From the NCBI GenBank assembly GCA_947184155.2, contig CAMXCT020000840.1, positions 83,252 through 147,251 of the forward strand: a stretch of DNA of 64,000 bases, given 5' to 3'. Each line of letters begins with the position of its first letter. The stretch's first letter is position 1. Positions 1 through 12,030 of the stretch are shown here, piece by piece. The translations under genes were made by a program, and so were the position numbers. The notes beneath the pieces were generated by a model, which was given only the letters and a program-made list of their open reading frames with translations, had not been told where the DNA came from and did not search any database. The DNA comes from Cladocopium goreaui (lineage: Eukaryota; Sar; Dinophyceae; Suessiales; Symbiodiniaceae).

Positions 1-2
1 AC

Positions 3-152
3 TACACAGGCCTTGGCCAGAAGGGCATTCTGCCCCACTCTGCTGAGATTTCCCATCTGGAGATGCATGGCTTTCGGCCAGTGAAGCATCGCGCTGGTGA
101 CCTCACGTTTGAAGATCAGTGGAGTGAGGTTGTTGGGAGCCATACTCAGATA
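3..152 (+). CDS. Partial exon of an unrecognised protein
   Basis: One frame starting at base 3 stays open and reads as normal protein (it contains GQKGILPHSAEISHLEMHGF and ends near EDQWSEVVGSHTQ) before the DNA turns into a TA microsatellite at about 153. The exon enters from outside the window. Its GC content is well above the following intron-like DNA, which is why I call it coding. I do not recognise the family. The 3' boundary is uncertain because no clean GT donor is visible at the end of the protein-like stretch. Confidence 0.4.
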
Positions 153-2515
153 TACATGTATATATATATAATTATATATATATATTATGCTTTTTATAGT
201 CACATCTTTTGATATTACCACGGATAGTCACTACTTTGTTTTTGCCATTACTTTTAGTATCATTATCATTTATTATCAATTTTAGGAGTATTATTAATAA
301 TTTTTGCATTGTGGTGTGATTCTGTTGAAAGGAATCGGCATGAGCAATCTCGGAAACTCAAGGTTGACGGAAAAGGACATCGTGAATTTGAAAGTCCCAC
401 CGCTAACCAAACGTTTGTACAAAAATGATGTATCGCCAATTTGGGAGGGGGCCGGGTATGGCATAAAGGAAAACGCCATAAATGTGCACAGGACTTAACC
501 TTCAAAAAGGGCATCGCTATTTGGCAAGGTCCCATTGCTTACCTCATCTTTATACCATTTCTACAAACCAAGGCCGTCCCTTTTCCGATTTTATGGCCGG
601 AGATGTTGCAGTGGCTCACATGGCAGAATCACCAACCAACTTGAACAAAAAACATCAACAAAAATATCAAGACTTCCTAAAAACCAACATGCAACTCCCT
701 TTCATATCTTTGATCAGTCATTTTATGGTATTTTATGGATTTTTATGCATTTTATGGACGTTCTTCCTATCTTCCAACCGCCATCTTGCCATGACATTTC
801 CTTCCCGACCCGACCATCTTAAACCAGGACACAGCATTCACCGCCACCACATCCACGAGGTGAGAAAGCTTCGAGGTGGCCAGGTGCAGGGCACTTTTCC
901 AGAGATCGACCACTTCGTAGGCCTCAGATGTCATGTTGAACCTCCAGATTTGATGATAATCTGGTAAACCTCTGGTAAACTGTTCCATAAAACGAACTGG
1001 AAAAACACCATGCTATCAATGGGTAAATCCACTATTTCTATGAGCCATTTTCAATAGCTAGGTTAAATTACGAGAGGGTAGGATGGTTGCAAACATGGTT
1101 ATCTGTTTGAAATGGGGGCTGTTGAAGCAACATCAATGGGGATGTTGGATTTGATTTTTAGCACATATGGAGCTTTGAACATGAAAAATGGACACAGATG
1201 TCTTCGAAACAATGGGTAGTTTGATCGGGGGTTGCTTGCCACGTACCCCCCAAACCATGGGGGATATGCTTAAAAGGGCAGTGCATCATTGCTCTGATCG
1301 AACCAATCGTGGACATGTTCATCCAATTCTTTTGCGATGAAAAATTCGTATCTTCCATTAAAAATGATCATGGCGAGATTGACATTCAATATATTTCAAT
1401 TCAATATATATATATATAACATAATAATAATAATAATTAATAATGATAATAATAATAATAATAAAAATAATAATATATATATATATATATAATACATATC
1501 GAATGACTTCACACTCGCAACTTCTCAGCCTCATACCTAGTTTAAGGGGGCAGCTGTTTTTTTCGCCATCGGCGCCATGGATCCGACAGTAGCGCGCCCA
1601 CAGTGACCACCTGGACTTTCATGCCTGAAGCCGTTATAACATGGGTAAAAAAGAACAACGGTTGTAGTTCATACGTGAAAACCATTGAAAACATTTGAAA
1701 ACCTCCAACTCATAGAAAGCCACTTTTTGCAGAAATCCAGTTTTATCATGTTTTATCATGTCTTTTTGCAGATACATGTTGATCATCTTCGACAAGCTGT
1801 TGGCTTGCATAAGATTGAGGTGTGGCCAAAGGAAACGACTTGCGCCTCTGTGTTGCAATTGGCTCAATATATCTTCGGCCCTTTGCCACTCAGACTTTCG
1901 ACCATAGCTGCTACCTTGGACATGTGCAGAAGTACAATCTTAAAGCATTGTATAGCATTCAAACATGGTTTGCCTCTATTAGTTTCTCTTGATATACTCA
2001 TGTCAGTGGATAGATGATTGGATGATGTTATTGAATATCCTGAATTTGTTGAGACAGACCCTTTGATTCCTAACACTGAACATTTTCGGGGACTTCAAAA
2101 AATGAGGTGGAAATCCATGGAAATCGCTGCTGTTTCTATGGAAATAGGGCCGGTTTTTCGACACATTGACAGGTGGCTGGCCAGATTGTAGCTGAGAATA
2201 TCTTGCTTCACCCAAATTGCCTGCGTCAATGGCTGTAGCAGCAATGGAAAATCCAATTGCTGACTACGAAATCATGGTCCATTAAACATCGTTGGTTGGT
2301 TTATTGGCTTGGTTATGGTTGGTTTATGGGAACATAAAAAAGGTTGGAACTCTTGGCTTCTGCCACAATGCTCAAACATCAGAGTGGATTTCCACGTGAA
2401 TCACATCTATCACTGAAGAATTCCGATATGAATATCACGGGGTTTTCTGCAAATTCCACCTTGATCATCCTTGATCATCCATGTTCCATCTGCCCGTTCC
2501 CCGCCTGCATCTCAG
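153..2515. other. Intron-like AT-rich DNA with microsatellites
   Basis: TA and TAA/ATT microsatellites lie at about 150-195 and 1390-1500. One family-A foldback element is at 968-1080. Short higher-GC islands at about 836-945 and 1768-1915 could be read as exons on one strand or the other, but strand and splice sites are ambiguous, so they are not called. Confidence 0.5.
968..1080. repeat. Family A foldback element, diverged copy
   Basis: The left end CCTCTGGTAAAC is mirrored by the right end AATTACGAGAGGGTA. The interior (ATGGGTAAATCCACTATTTC) is shared with the copies at 7006, 13747 and 14486. It is non-coding, about 110 bp, with the shape of a MITE. Confidence 0.6.
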
Positions 2516-2564
2516 CCAGCAGATGTTGGATCCAGCCCCAGCTGCGCAGCGACATCAGTAGCTG
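2516..2564 (+). CDS. Candidate short internal exon
   Basis: A pyrimidine-rich stretch ends in CTGCATCTCAG, followed by 49 GC-rich bases and then a GTGAGG donor. The reading CC-AGC... or PADVGSSPSCAATSVAG is short, so the frame is not settled. The opposite strand also has an open frame through 2495-2590, but lacks equally good splice signals. The product is unknown. Confidence 0.3.
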
Positions 2565-3715
2565 GTGAGGACAGCCGGGCTGGTCGACCTGTGAGTCCTG
2601 GGCTCCCCAGGATCCCACGGTGGCAGGTTGAAGCTTAGATTGCCCTCTGGTCATCAAGCATGGCAATCAAAAACAGGGACATCCCTGAAAATGCAGGGAA
2701 AATAGCTGGGAAAATCGAGTATAAATGGATATAAATGGTGGACTTTCCAACTAGCCATGGAATAACCGGAGGATAAGCAGTCAAAACATCATTTCCATCA
2801 TGGAAATCAACTTTTAAATTGGCCCCAGTAAAGCCAACTATAGCACCACCTGGAAAAGATGTTTCTCAATGGGGATCGTCATCCCACCGGTATTTTTGAG
2901 TCGACTATGATCATCCCGAAAATAGATGGTTAAATAATGCTAAATAAGGTCAATTTGAGCCATATTCCTGAGATGGGATTGTGATTTCTATATAATCTAT
3001 ATATAGCATACCAAAATTGCATTCTCCAATTCGCAATTCGCACTTGACTACAAATTGAAGATCCATCGGGATTTTGGCAGCAGAATCTGGAGCGAACTGT
3101 GGCCGCCATTTGTGGCACATGTTTGACCCTGAAGATGGAACATCCATGAAAAATCATGAGCTATATGAAAATCATGGCTGGATATAGGGGGTATGACCCA
3201 TATGACCCATCTATACCCATCTGATAATCATCTCATTCTCAACATAGCGAATTGCGACCCCAAGGAGCCAAATCAAAAGAGCCCCAAACTCCTGGGAGCT
3301 TTTGTGGCTAAACCGAGAAAGGATCCAATGAAAACCAACAACGTTGGAATAGATCTAAAAGCGGTGGGATGAGTATTGTTCCATCTGAATGACATATCTA
3401 TGTATATATATATATATATCATCATTATTATTATTACTACTATTGCTATTATTATTATTATGAGTATTATCATCATTATTATTATATATATATAGATTTC
3501 AATGATTTCTCTTCAAAGTTGGATAGCTGCGTTTTTTGTTCAATATCTGCTGGAAAGCTGTCATCAAACAGAAAGAATTACATCGCCTGAATGATAGCTA
3601 CACCAGTGGTTTCACAGGAACCACTTGAGGCCAAGGAGTAAGGGACGAAAGCTAGCTGGGAGGGTAAAGGAAGGAGGAAGCTATGATGAAAGAGCGGTGA
3701 GTGAGGAATTCCCAG
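2565..3715. other. Intron-like DNA, nothing recognised
   Basis: No protein-like frame with splice signals and no element copy was identified. A TA and ATT microsatellite block occupies about 3400-3495. Confidence 0.4.
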
Positions 3716-3802
3716 ATACGAAGTGGAGAGTAAGTCTGATGCTAATGACCCTGATGATGCGACGATGTCCCCAGGGGCGATTGAGCCGGGGGGACTGGGC
3801 TG
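3716..3802 (+). CDS. Candidate internal exon, acidic peptide
   Basis: The acceptor TTCCCAG is followed by 87 bases reading YEVESKSDANDPDDATMSPG and then AIEPGGLG, closed by a perfect GTAAGT donor at 3803. Neighbouring frames are interrupted. The product is not recognised. It would belong to the same + strand gene as the other exon candidates in the first 26 kb if these form one transcript, which cannot be shown from DNA alone. Confidence 0.4.
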
Positions 3803-3822
3803 GTAAGTTTTTCTGTGAAGTT

Positions 3823-4353
3823 TCATGTGGGGATTCCAGCCCCTGCCAATACCTCCAAATGATTTGATCGCAGTAATTTCCATGATCCAAGGGTTTCCCA
3901 AATGACTTTCCCATACACTTCGAACCCAGCATCCAGACGCTTCTCAGCTTTGAACATTTCCCCAAAACACCTAAACGCCTCATGAGACCCTGTCATGGGA
4001 TCTACAGGCTTCGGATGGCTTCGGCACCAGACTCCTGTGAATTTGATCTCAGAGAAGAGAAGCAAAGCTCTTCTCCAACCTTTCGGCCGTTGCTCGGTTT
4101 GTTGGAGAGCTGATATCAACCAATCTGATACCGATGCCAATCTCCTACAGTAAATAACGGGATTTGACACTGAAGACACTGTAAATACACATTTTCCTGC
4201 TTGGGCTTCTGACCGGAAAACACCAAAAATCGCCCGGAATGTGGCGATATTTTTTTCAGGTGATCTCAGTGATCTCCAGGCCTTTCTCGCTAATGGCAGA
4301 GTCGAAAGCAATGAGATTCTTTTGAATTCTTTTCCTGGCAGCATCCCCAGCAT
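3823..4353 (-). other. 176-codon open frame with weak PPR-like stretch
   Basis: This - strand frame is open for 176 codons and contains a stretch (LISALQQ...WRRALLLFSEI) resembling a degenerate pentatricopeptide unit, and later HEAFRCFGEMFKAEKRLDAG. There is no signal for splicing or initiation, and it lies opposite the direction favoured by neighbouring exons. It may be a decayed gene fragment or chance. Confidence 0.2.
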
Positions 4354-5463
4354 CTAACTTTAAGGCACCCGCTAAAAATCTCTGGCCCAGCGTTTTGGCA
4401 ACCTCAAATGGCTGAGAATTAGAATTACTCAAATGGCTATGATATTTAACACTTAATTGTAGATCATAGCCATTTGTGGTTTATAGCCATGATATTACTC
4501 AAATGGCTAGATCATTAACCGCGTAGGGGTAACCACAACGCGGGGACGGTTCATGATGCCGGAAAAGTAGGCACCTGATCGCAGAAAGATCCATATTCGG
4601 AGTCTCGACTGAACAGCAAAGTAAGTCGCTCTTGAACACCAAAGATAGTGAGCTTGAACAAACAGATTGGAGTGAAAAGAAAATGATAACAGTGATATAT
4701 AAATATCACTCCAATCATATCACCCAAATGTGCAAGAACCGAGCAATTAAAGTTTTGTGTCTTAGTCGCTGTCTTTCACCCCAACCATCCATGACTAGAG
4801 ACTATTTTTTGATCACGTGACCTGCCGGCTTTTCCAAAAATCTGCTTGCTGAATCCCCCTGACGACTCGGAACAAAAAATCTGCGTCCTTCGCATCTGGG
4901 CCAATAGTCCAATGGCCATCTGCCAATTGGAGCTCCTCTCACACGTTTTGCCAGTACAGGTGGATGAGACCTGCAAATGTTGGATACGGGCGAAAAACGG
5001 GGCTCCCAAAGAATAACTTAATCATTGTTATGATAGAAATTTATGATTATAATATATATATAATAAATAGTTATGTTATGTTTGTTTTATGATAGTACTA
5101 GCAATGTTATAATTACTATAGTGTTGCGTGTCCTTGTCACAGTGATAACATGTAGTAACATTTCTATAGCAATTCATCAATTGGTTGTGAAGTCTCATCG
5201 GAAGTGTGGGAGGACAAGGTACAAAAGGAATCTACGGCTTTGTCCAAACACATATCCGTTGGCAAGTACAATATTGCAACGGTCATAAAATGGGGAATCT
5301 GATCGTATCTTCCTATTTTTAAACAACCGACAAATCAATTTATTCATGAGTTATATCATTGTATGTCAGCTTTATATCCCATCATATTTTCATGGTGAAT
5401 TTCACATTTTCACTGGGACGCAAGCCATTTTTTCAGCCACCACCTCCACATCTTTCACCTGGG

Positions 5464-5556
5464 ACCCCCACAAGATCCCTGAGACCCAGATCTTCTGATT
5501 CTTGGCAGAATGCCAGCGCCTCCTGAAGGTCATCGTGAATCGTTGACTCGTGACTC
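5464..5556 (-). CDS. Ambiguous exon-like island
   Basis: Read on the - strand after ATATCCAG, one frame gives STIHDDLQEALAFCQESEDL and then GLRDLVGVP before a GTGAAA donor. A competing + strand reading with the acceptor TTCTTGGCAG exists over the same bases. The island is GC-richer than its surroundings. Product and strand are uncertain. Confidence 0.25.
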
Positions 5557-5589
5557 CCGACTGGATATGCGCTGGATTTTTAAACAAAA

Positions 5590-5715
5590 AAACATAGGAT
5601 CTATAGGATCTATAGGGGTTTCTTATATAAAATGGATGATTTATAGGATCTATAGGGTTTTCTTATATAAAATGGAGCTACCCCAATAGATGGATGATTT
5701 ATTTCATGGTAAATC
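5590..5715. repeat. Short tandem duplication
   Basis: A unit of roughly 50 bp (GGATCTATAGGG...TTCTTATATAAAATGGA) occurs twice in tandem, the second copy slightly diverged, inside intron-like DNA. Confidence 0.6.
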
Positions 5716-7005
5716 CAATTGACATGGATGATTTGGGGGTAATGCCCCATGACTTTGGAAACCTCCATATGGATTTTACCATCCAAAATGGAACCATCTA
5801 GCTTTTGAAGCCCTGGATTTTATAACAACTCTGCATGTGAACATGAAACACTAGACTTTTACCATCCAAAATGGTGGCTTTACTTTCAAAAATAATCGTT
5901 TTTTTTCTGCAAGATCAGGAAGTTTCACTGAGAGGGTGGATCTGACCATGAACAATTGACCAACAAAACCTGGAATCTTAGCAACAACAATGCTGAAAAA
6001 CCAATCAAACCTCGGATTGAAGCGACATGGACGCGCCAATCATGAATTCCTTCGATATGTTTCCTGTTTTTGTTGTGCGGAAATAGCGCCATGAATTGGG
6101 AGACATCGGAATCACCCAAAGCCCATCTGCTGGATGCGATCCTGAAAATGGAATCACCAATGCGCTAGACGTCCAGCGCATTGATGTCCCCAGAATGGGT
6201 GAAGATGGGTTGATAAGTTAAGAAAACATGAAAGTCTGTTGAAATGATGGTAGCAGCCTGGCTTTGAAAAACGCGTACGCCGCGTACCACAACAACCTAC
6301 GTCAACCTACGTAGTCACTGTAGTCCAAGTTGTGGCATAGTCCTACGTGTCCTTCCAAACGTGGCTTTTTCCGCAAGCGCTGATGTGGGAGTTGTACAAA
6401 ATGAGGCCTTTTGATGAGGATGTCTTTGGTAGACCTTGGATCAAGCTTGATGGCTTCGAGAAATTTTTGGCCAAAGGGGGAAAAAATGACCAAATCAAAC
6501 TGCCAGGTTTCTCAACGTGGTCTTTTTTTGATGGCTGTTTTATCTCTTTTCTCTCTGGCGCTGTATTCCTTCCGATTTTCAACATTTTGGAGACATTTCT
6601 TATGTGCATGATATTTGTAGCATTTTTGAATTGGAAGTTTTGAATATCATCCATTAGCAAACAAAAGTCACCATTCAGGATGCAACCATAAGAATTCCCA
6701 CAATAGAAATGCAACGTTGAAATTCAAATCGGCCTTAATAGTTATAAAGATACCATCATAGTAACAACAATCGAAATAGTAGTCGTAATAGTAATGGTAG
6801 TAGCAATAGTAATAAATAGGAATGTTTTCCGATAGTCATAGTGATAATACAACATAGCACAAATCATGGTGATAATCATCGTAACAACAACAATAGTAAA
6901 AAAAAACAAATGGTAAGAATCATACAACACCATCAAACTCTGAACATTAAGTTTCATGTGTATAATAGGAAATTAATTACAACAACATTAAACATCATAC
7001 ACCAA
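5716..7005. other. Intron-like DNA, nothing recognised
   Basis: Open frames here overlap on both strands (for example 6343-6714 on - and 6347-6643 on +) with no splice signals and no recognised motif. A GTA/ATA-rich microsatellite lies at about 6735-6905. Confidence 0.4.
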
Positions 7006-7116
7006 TACCCTCTGGTAAACATACAAAAAACTATGGAAAAAACAATGCTATTAATGGGTAAATCAACTATTTCTATGGCCATGTTCAAAAGCAAACTGTT
7101 AGTTTACCGGAGGGTA
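7006..7116. repeat. Family A foldback element
   Basis: Starts TACCCTCTGGTAAAC and ends GTTTACCGGAGGGTA, so the ends are inverted repeats of about 15 bp. The interior carries the shared ATGGGTAAATC core. It directly abuts the start of the 10-bp array. Confidence 0.75.
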
Positions 7117-7126
7117 TATCATGATA

Positions 7127-10027
7127 TATCCTAATAAATCCCATTAAATCCCATGAAAATCATGATTTCCCTCATTGATAGTTGATTAAATCCCATTAAA
7201 TCCCATTATACCCCATTAAATCCCATTAAATCCCATTATATCCTATTAAATCCCATTAAATCCCATTAAATCCCATTAAATCCCATTAAATACCATTAAA
7301 TCCCATTGAATCCCATTATATCCCATTAAATCCCATTATATCCCATTAAATCCAAAAAAAAACCCATTAAATCTCATTAAATCCCATTAAATCCCATTAA
7401 ATCCCATTGAATCCCATTATATCCCATTGAATCCCATTAAATCCCATTAAATCCCATTAAATCACATTAAATCCCATTAAATCCCATTAAATCCCATTAA
7501 ATCCCATTAAATCCCATTAAATCCCATTGAATCCCATTGAATCCCATTAAATCCCATTAAATCCCATTAAATCCCATTGAATCCCATTAAATCCCATTAA
7601 ATCCCATTGAATCCCATTAAATCCCATTAAATCCCATTAAATCCCATTAAATCCCATTATATCCTATTAAATCCCATTAAATCCCATTAAATCCCATTAA
7701 ATCCCATTAAATACCATTAAATCCCATTGAATCCCATTATATCCCATTAAATCCCATTAAATCCCATTAAATCCCATTAAATCCCATTGAATCCCATTGA
7801 ATCCCATTAAATCCCATTAAATCCCATTAAATCCCATTAAATCCCATTGAATCCCATTAAATCCCATTCAATCCCATTCAATCCCATTAAATCCCATTAA
7901 ATTCCATTAAATCCCATTAAATCCCATTAAATCCCATTAAATCCCATTAAATCCCATTAAACCCCATTAAATCCCATTAAAGCCCATTAAATCCCATTAT
8001 ATCCCATTAAATCCTATTAAATCCCATTGAATCCCATTAAATCCCATTAAATCCCATTATATCCCATTAAATCAAAAAAAAACAATTAAATCTCATTAAA
8101 TCCCATTAAATCCCATTAAATCCCATTGAATCCCATTATATCCCATTAAATCCCATTAAATCACATTAAATACCATTACCCTCTGGTAATTTAACATAGC
8201 TATTGAAAATTGCTTTTTATAGTTGATTTATCCATTAAAAACGATGATTTTCCATAGTTATGTTAGTTTACCAGAGGGTAAATACCATTAAATCCCATTA
8301 AATCCCATTAAATCCTATTAAATACCATTAAATCCCATTATATCCAGTTAAAACCCATTAAATACCATTATAAATTCCATTAAATCCCATTGAATCCCAT
8401 TAAATCCCATTAAATCCCATTAAATCCCATTAAATCCCATTAATCCCATTAATCCCATTAATCCCATTAATCCCATTAAATCCCATTAAATCCCATTAAT
8501 CCCATTAATCCCATTAAATCCCATTGAATCCCATTACATCCCATTAAATCCCATTACATCCCATTACATCCCATTACATCCCATTAAATCCCATTAAATC
8601 CCATTACATCCCATTACATCACATTACATCCCATTAAATCCCATTACATCCCATTAAATCCCACTACATCCCATTAAATCCCATTACATCCCATTACATC
8701 CCATTACATCCCATTAAATCCCATTACACCCCATTAAATCCCATTACATCCCATTAAATCCCATTACATCCCATTACATCCCATTAAATCCCATTACATC
8801 CCATTAAATCCCATTACATCCCATTAAATCCCATTAAATCCCATTACATCCCATTAAATCCCATTAAAGCCCCATTAAATCCCTATTAATTTCCCATTAA
8901 ATTCCCATTAAATCCCATTAAATCCTATTGAATCAAAATCCCATTAAATTCCCATTAAATCCCATGAAATCCTATTGAATCAAAATGAAATCCCATTAGA
9001 TCCCATTAAATCCCATTACATCCCATTACATCCCATTAAATCCCATTAAATCCCATTACATCCCATTACATCCCATTACATCCCATTAAATTCCATTAAA
9101 TCCTATTAAATCCCATTAAATCCCATTACATCCCATTAAATCCCATTAAATCCGATTACATCCCATTAAATCCCATTAAATCCCATTACATCCCATTACA
9201 TCCCATTAAATCCCATTAAATCCCATTACATCCCATTACATCCCATTAAAGCCCCATTACATCCCATTACATCCCATTAAATCCCATTACATCCCATTAA
9301 ATCCCATTAAATCCCTATTAATTTCCCATTAAATTCCCATTAAATCCCATTAAATCCTATTGAATCAAAATGAAATCCCATTAAAATCCCTTTAAATCCC
9401 ATTACATCCCATTACATCCCATTAAATCCCATTAAATCCCATTAAAATCCCTTTAAATCCCATTACATCCCATTACATCCCATTAAATCCCATTAAATCC
9501 CATTACATCCCATTAAATCCCATTACATCCCATTAAATCCCCATTAAATCCCATTACACCCCATTACATCCCATTACATCCCATTACATCCCATTAAATC
9601 CCATTAAATCCCATTACATCCCATTACATCCCATTACATCCCATTAAATCCCATTAAATCCCATTAAATCCCATTAAATCCCATTACATCCCATTACATC
9701 CCATTAAATCCCATTAAATCCCATTAAATCCTATTAAATCCCATTAAATCCCATTACATCCCATTACATCCCATTAAAACCCCATTAAATCCCTATTAAT
9801 TTCCCAGTAAACTCCCATTACATCCCATTACATCCCATTAAATCCCATTACATCCCATTAAATCCCATTAAATCCCATTAAATCCCATTAAATCCCATTA
9901 CATCCCATTACATCCCATTAAATCCCATTACATCCCATTAAATCCCATTAAATCCCATTAAATCCCATTAAATCCCATTACATCCCATTACATCCCATTA
10001 AATCCAATTAAATCCTATTAAATCCAT
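7127..10027. repeat. Satellite array of the decamer TCCCATTAAA
   Basis: About 2.9 kb is made almost wholly of the 10-bp unit TCCCATTAAA and its single-base variants. From the start to about 8530 the variants are TTAAA, TTGAA and TTATA. From about 8530 to the end TTACA variants alternate with TTAAA. Larger sub-blocks (for example one with CCCTATTAATTTCCCATTAA) recur at about 8880, 9310 and 9790, pointing to block duplication. There are no spacers between units, so it is not CRISPR-like. A family-A element interrupts it at 8177-8280. Confidence 0.95.
8177..8280. repeat. Family A foldback element inside the decamer array
   Basis: Bounded by TACCCTCTGGTAATT and AGTTTACCAGAGGGTA, with array units on both sides. 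Its interior is in the opposite orientation to the copy at 7006. It is a clear case of insertion into the array. Confidence 0.8.
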
Positions 10028-10044
10028 TATCCCATGATTTCCAG

Positions 10045-10146
10045 TGTTCCTATCATCACAACATCACAACTCCGAAACTTCGGCCACCGAGGCTGCTGAT
10101 TCCCGGAGAAGTGATCCATCTCTACCGCCGCAACGGCGTCTTGCTT
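10045..10146 (+). CDS. Candidate exon just downstream of the satellite
   Basis: After GATTTCCAG one frame reads ITTPKLRPPRLLIPGEVIHL followed by YRRNGVLL and a stop at 10147. A second frame over the same bases is also open (SETSATEAADSRRSDPSLPP). The first resembles the segment PG-x-V-x-H-L-Y-R seen in some class-3 lipase-like proteins, but that is a weak memory-based match. The donor is not identified. Confidence 0.3.
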
Positions 10147-10189
10147 TAGCTCACTGTGACCCTGGAATCATGATAAATGACGGTTTATC

Positions 10190-10314
10190 ATGGTTAATTA
10201 TGGTTCATGATGTTCTGGTTGGCGGTTTACTATGGGATAATGATGGTTAATGATGGTTAATGATGGTTAATAATGGTTTATCATGGTTAATAATGGTTAA
10301 TGATGGTTCATAAT
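10190..10314. repeat. GGTTAATGAT microsatellite
   Basis: Repeats of the decamer GGTTAATGAT and variants. The reverse complement (AACCATCATT) appears as a short array at about 18057-18135. Confidence 0.8.
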
Positions 10315-10428
10315 CTGGTTGGTGGTGACTGGAACCATGGAATTTTGAATGACTTTCCATCTTTTGGGAAGAATCATCCCATCTGACGAACTCATATTTT
10401 TCAGAGGGGTAGGTATACCACCAACCAG
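10315..10428. repeat. Family B foldback element
   Basis: Starts CTGGTTGGTGG and ends CCACCAACCAG, a perfect 11-bp terminal inverted repeat. The internal signature near the right end is TTTTTCAGAGGGGTAGG. It is non-coding, about 114 bp. Confidence 0.8.
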
Positions 10429-11001
10429 TTGTAGGATTCGGGGAATCATCCCCAAATGAACTTTTTAGGTTACCCAGTATGATAAATGGCGATTTACCAT
10501 AATATCCGAAATGTTTTGTCTAAATTCTGGTTTTCCCAGAAATCATGGATAAATGGCGACGTTTTTGATCGGAAGATATGGGAAATTCATGGGAAAACCA
10601 ACGCCAAACCACGGAAAATCCTCCATAAATAGACATTGAAATGGCAAAGCATTAGTGAACTCTGAGATTTTAACCTCCATAAGTTAGTCAATATAAGCCC
10701 TATTAAAACCACTGATCTATATTTGGAGGATCATCCCACGACTCAGATGATCCTCCAAGTCCAAATAGGGATAGAAATTTATTTGGACGTGCAGGAACCA
10801 GTTGCATCCAGTGGCTAATAAGATTAGTAATGTGATCTACTTTGAAGAACAAGTCTGGTTGGTGGTGTGGAACATTGTTTATTTTTCCATTCAGTTGGAA
10901 ATAATAATCCCAACTGATTAATATTTTTCAGAGGGGTAGGTCAACCACCAGCCAGACAAGTTACATTGGTTTTTCTTACGAGTTTATTCATCATTTTCTA
11001 G
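10429..11001. other. Intron-like DNA with a second family B copy
   Basis: Family B recurs at 10855-10955 (CTGGTTGGTGG...CCACCAGCCAG). The rest shows no coding signal. Confidence 0.5.
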
Positions 11002-11089
11002 CTGGGATGTACCTCCAGGCTGGCAGTTGGAAGTGATCGATCAGTTTTTTCCGCAACGAATTGACCGGGAAGATTCGAAGGATGTCCAG
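11002..11089 (+). CDS. Candidate exon, unrecognised protein
   Basis: The acceptor TTTTCTAG is followed by a protein-like frame beginning WDVPPGWQLEVIDQFFPQRI and continuing DREDSKDVQ. The frame then hits TAA at 11093, so a GC donor at 11090 (CAG|GC) is the simplest exit; GC donors are known in dinoflagellates. The island is short but has strong amino-acid composition. No family is recognised. Confidence 0.42.
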
Positions 11090-11287
11090 GCTTAAAGTGT
11101 CGTAATTCCAATGGATTCTGACCAAGAACTGGAGCCCATTTTTTATGATTACAAATTGCCAGGTACTCCCATCGATCTAACCATGAATAGTCAGAATACT
11201 TCACCAACTTTCGTCGATGTTTGAAGAATTCCAATGGATTCCTGTGGGTGTTTGATGATTTTGCCCGTGTTTTCCTATGTGTTTCAG

Positions 11288-11368
11288 CCATTTTTGGTGA
11301 CGTGACCAACGTGACCACTGACCGCTCCTCCAGCGCGCCCAGGCTTAGCTCGGGCAGCGAAGTGCGCG
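11288..11368 (+). CDS. Candidate exon, Ser-rich peptide
   Basis: The acceptor TGTGTTTCAG is followed by a frame reading IFGDVTNVTTDRSSSAPRLS and then SGSEVR, with a possible GC donor at 11369 ahead of an in-frame TGA at 11377. Its phase does not join directly to the exon at 11002, so another small exon would have to lie between them. Confidence 0.4.
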
Positions 11369-11451
11369 GCAAACCATGAGACCTTGACCAGGATCATTCC
11401 GTCACAGGCGAAAAACGCGGTTGGGTTGATACATTGAATTTATACAAGGTG

Positions 11452-11569
11452 GTGCCCCCCAGTGATGATAGTTGGTTTATAAACCCCATTAACTATAGTT
11501 ATATCTGCCATAAACCATAGTTATGGGAGTTATAAACCAACTTAGCTAACTATGGGGCACCACCTTGTA
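11452..11569. repeat. Family C foldback element
   Basis: Starts TACAAGGTGGTGCCCCCCAG and ends GGGGCACCACCTTGTA, with long inverted arms containing GTTGGTTTATAAACCCC and its mirror. About 118 bp. Related copies are at 12816-12958, 19353-19509 and 21303-21399. Confidence 0.8.
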
Positions 11570-11721
11570 TGGATGTCTAACCATTAATATTGGGGTTTAC
11601 ATGGATTTAATGGAAGTTATATATATATATTATGAATGAATCATAATGGGATCCTGGCTGATTTTTGATTATTTACAAAATGTGATTATAAGATTAAAAA
11701 TATATATATTTATATACAGTG

Positions 11722-11824
11722 GTAAATTATAGTGACCTTACTGCGACCTCACTCCACTGATGGTTTGGATTCGGGAAATTATCCCAAGATAGTCGAACTT
11801 TTCAGATTAGTGAAATATGATAAT
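11722..11824. repeat. Family D foldback element
   Basis: Starts GTAAATTATAGTGACC and ends near GTGAAATATGATAATTTCAC. It shares the CGACCTCACT core with copies at 13620-13740 (inverted), 16624-16740 and the split copy at 26167-26398. Confidence 0.65.
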
Positions 11825-11829
11825 TTCAC

Positions 11830-12030
11830 TAGATAGAATGTCCGAATGTCCCATGACATATATTGGAGGTTTCCTAACATGACCATACCCCAAAATCATC
11901 CTGTCGTCATGGATGACTCGGATGACAGTCCCACCTGCCTTGCTAATGTGGATCTCCGCCGGGGCTGTTTTTCCCATGGCAGATCCCATTAAAATCAGTG
12001 CTGTTTTTCCATTAATATCCCATACCAATG
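11830..12030. other. Exon-like GC island, strand unresolved
   Basis: The - strand gives GKTAPAEIHISKAGGTVIRV followed by IHDDRMILGYG. The + strand gives MDDSDDSPTCLANVDLRRGC. Both are protein-like and neither has convincing splice signals. Recorded because the base composition suggests coding. Confidence 0.3.

Noticed and set aside
7127..10027. Possible CRISPR array
   Set aside because: Units are contiguous 10-mers with no spacers, in a eukaryotic context.
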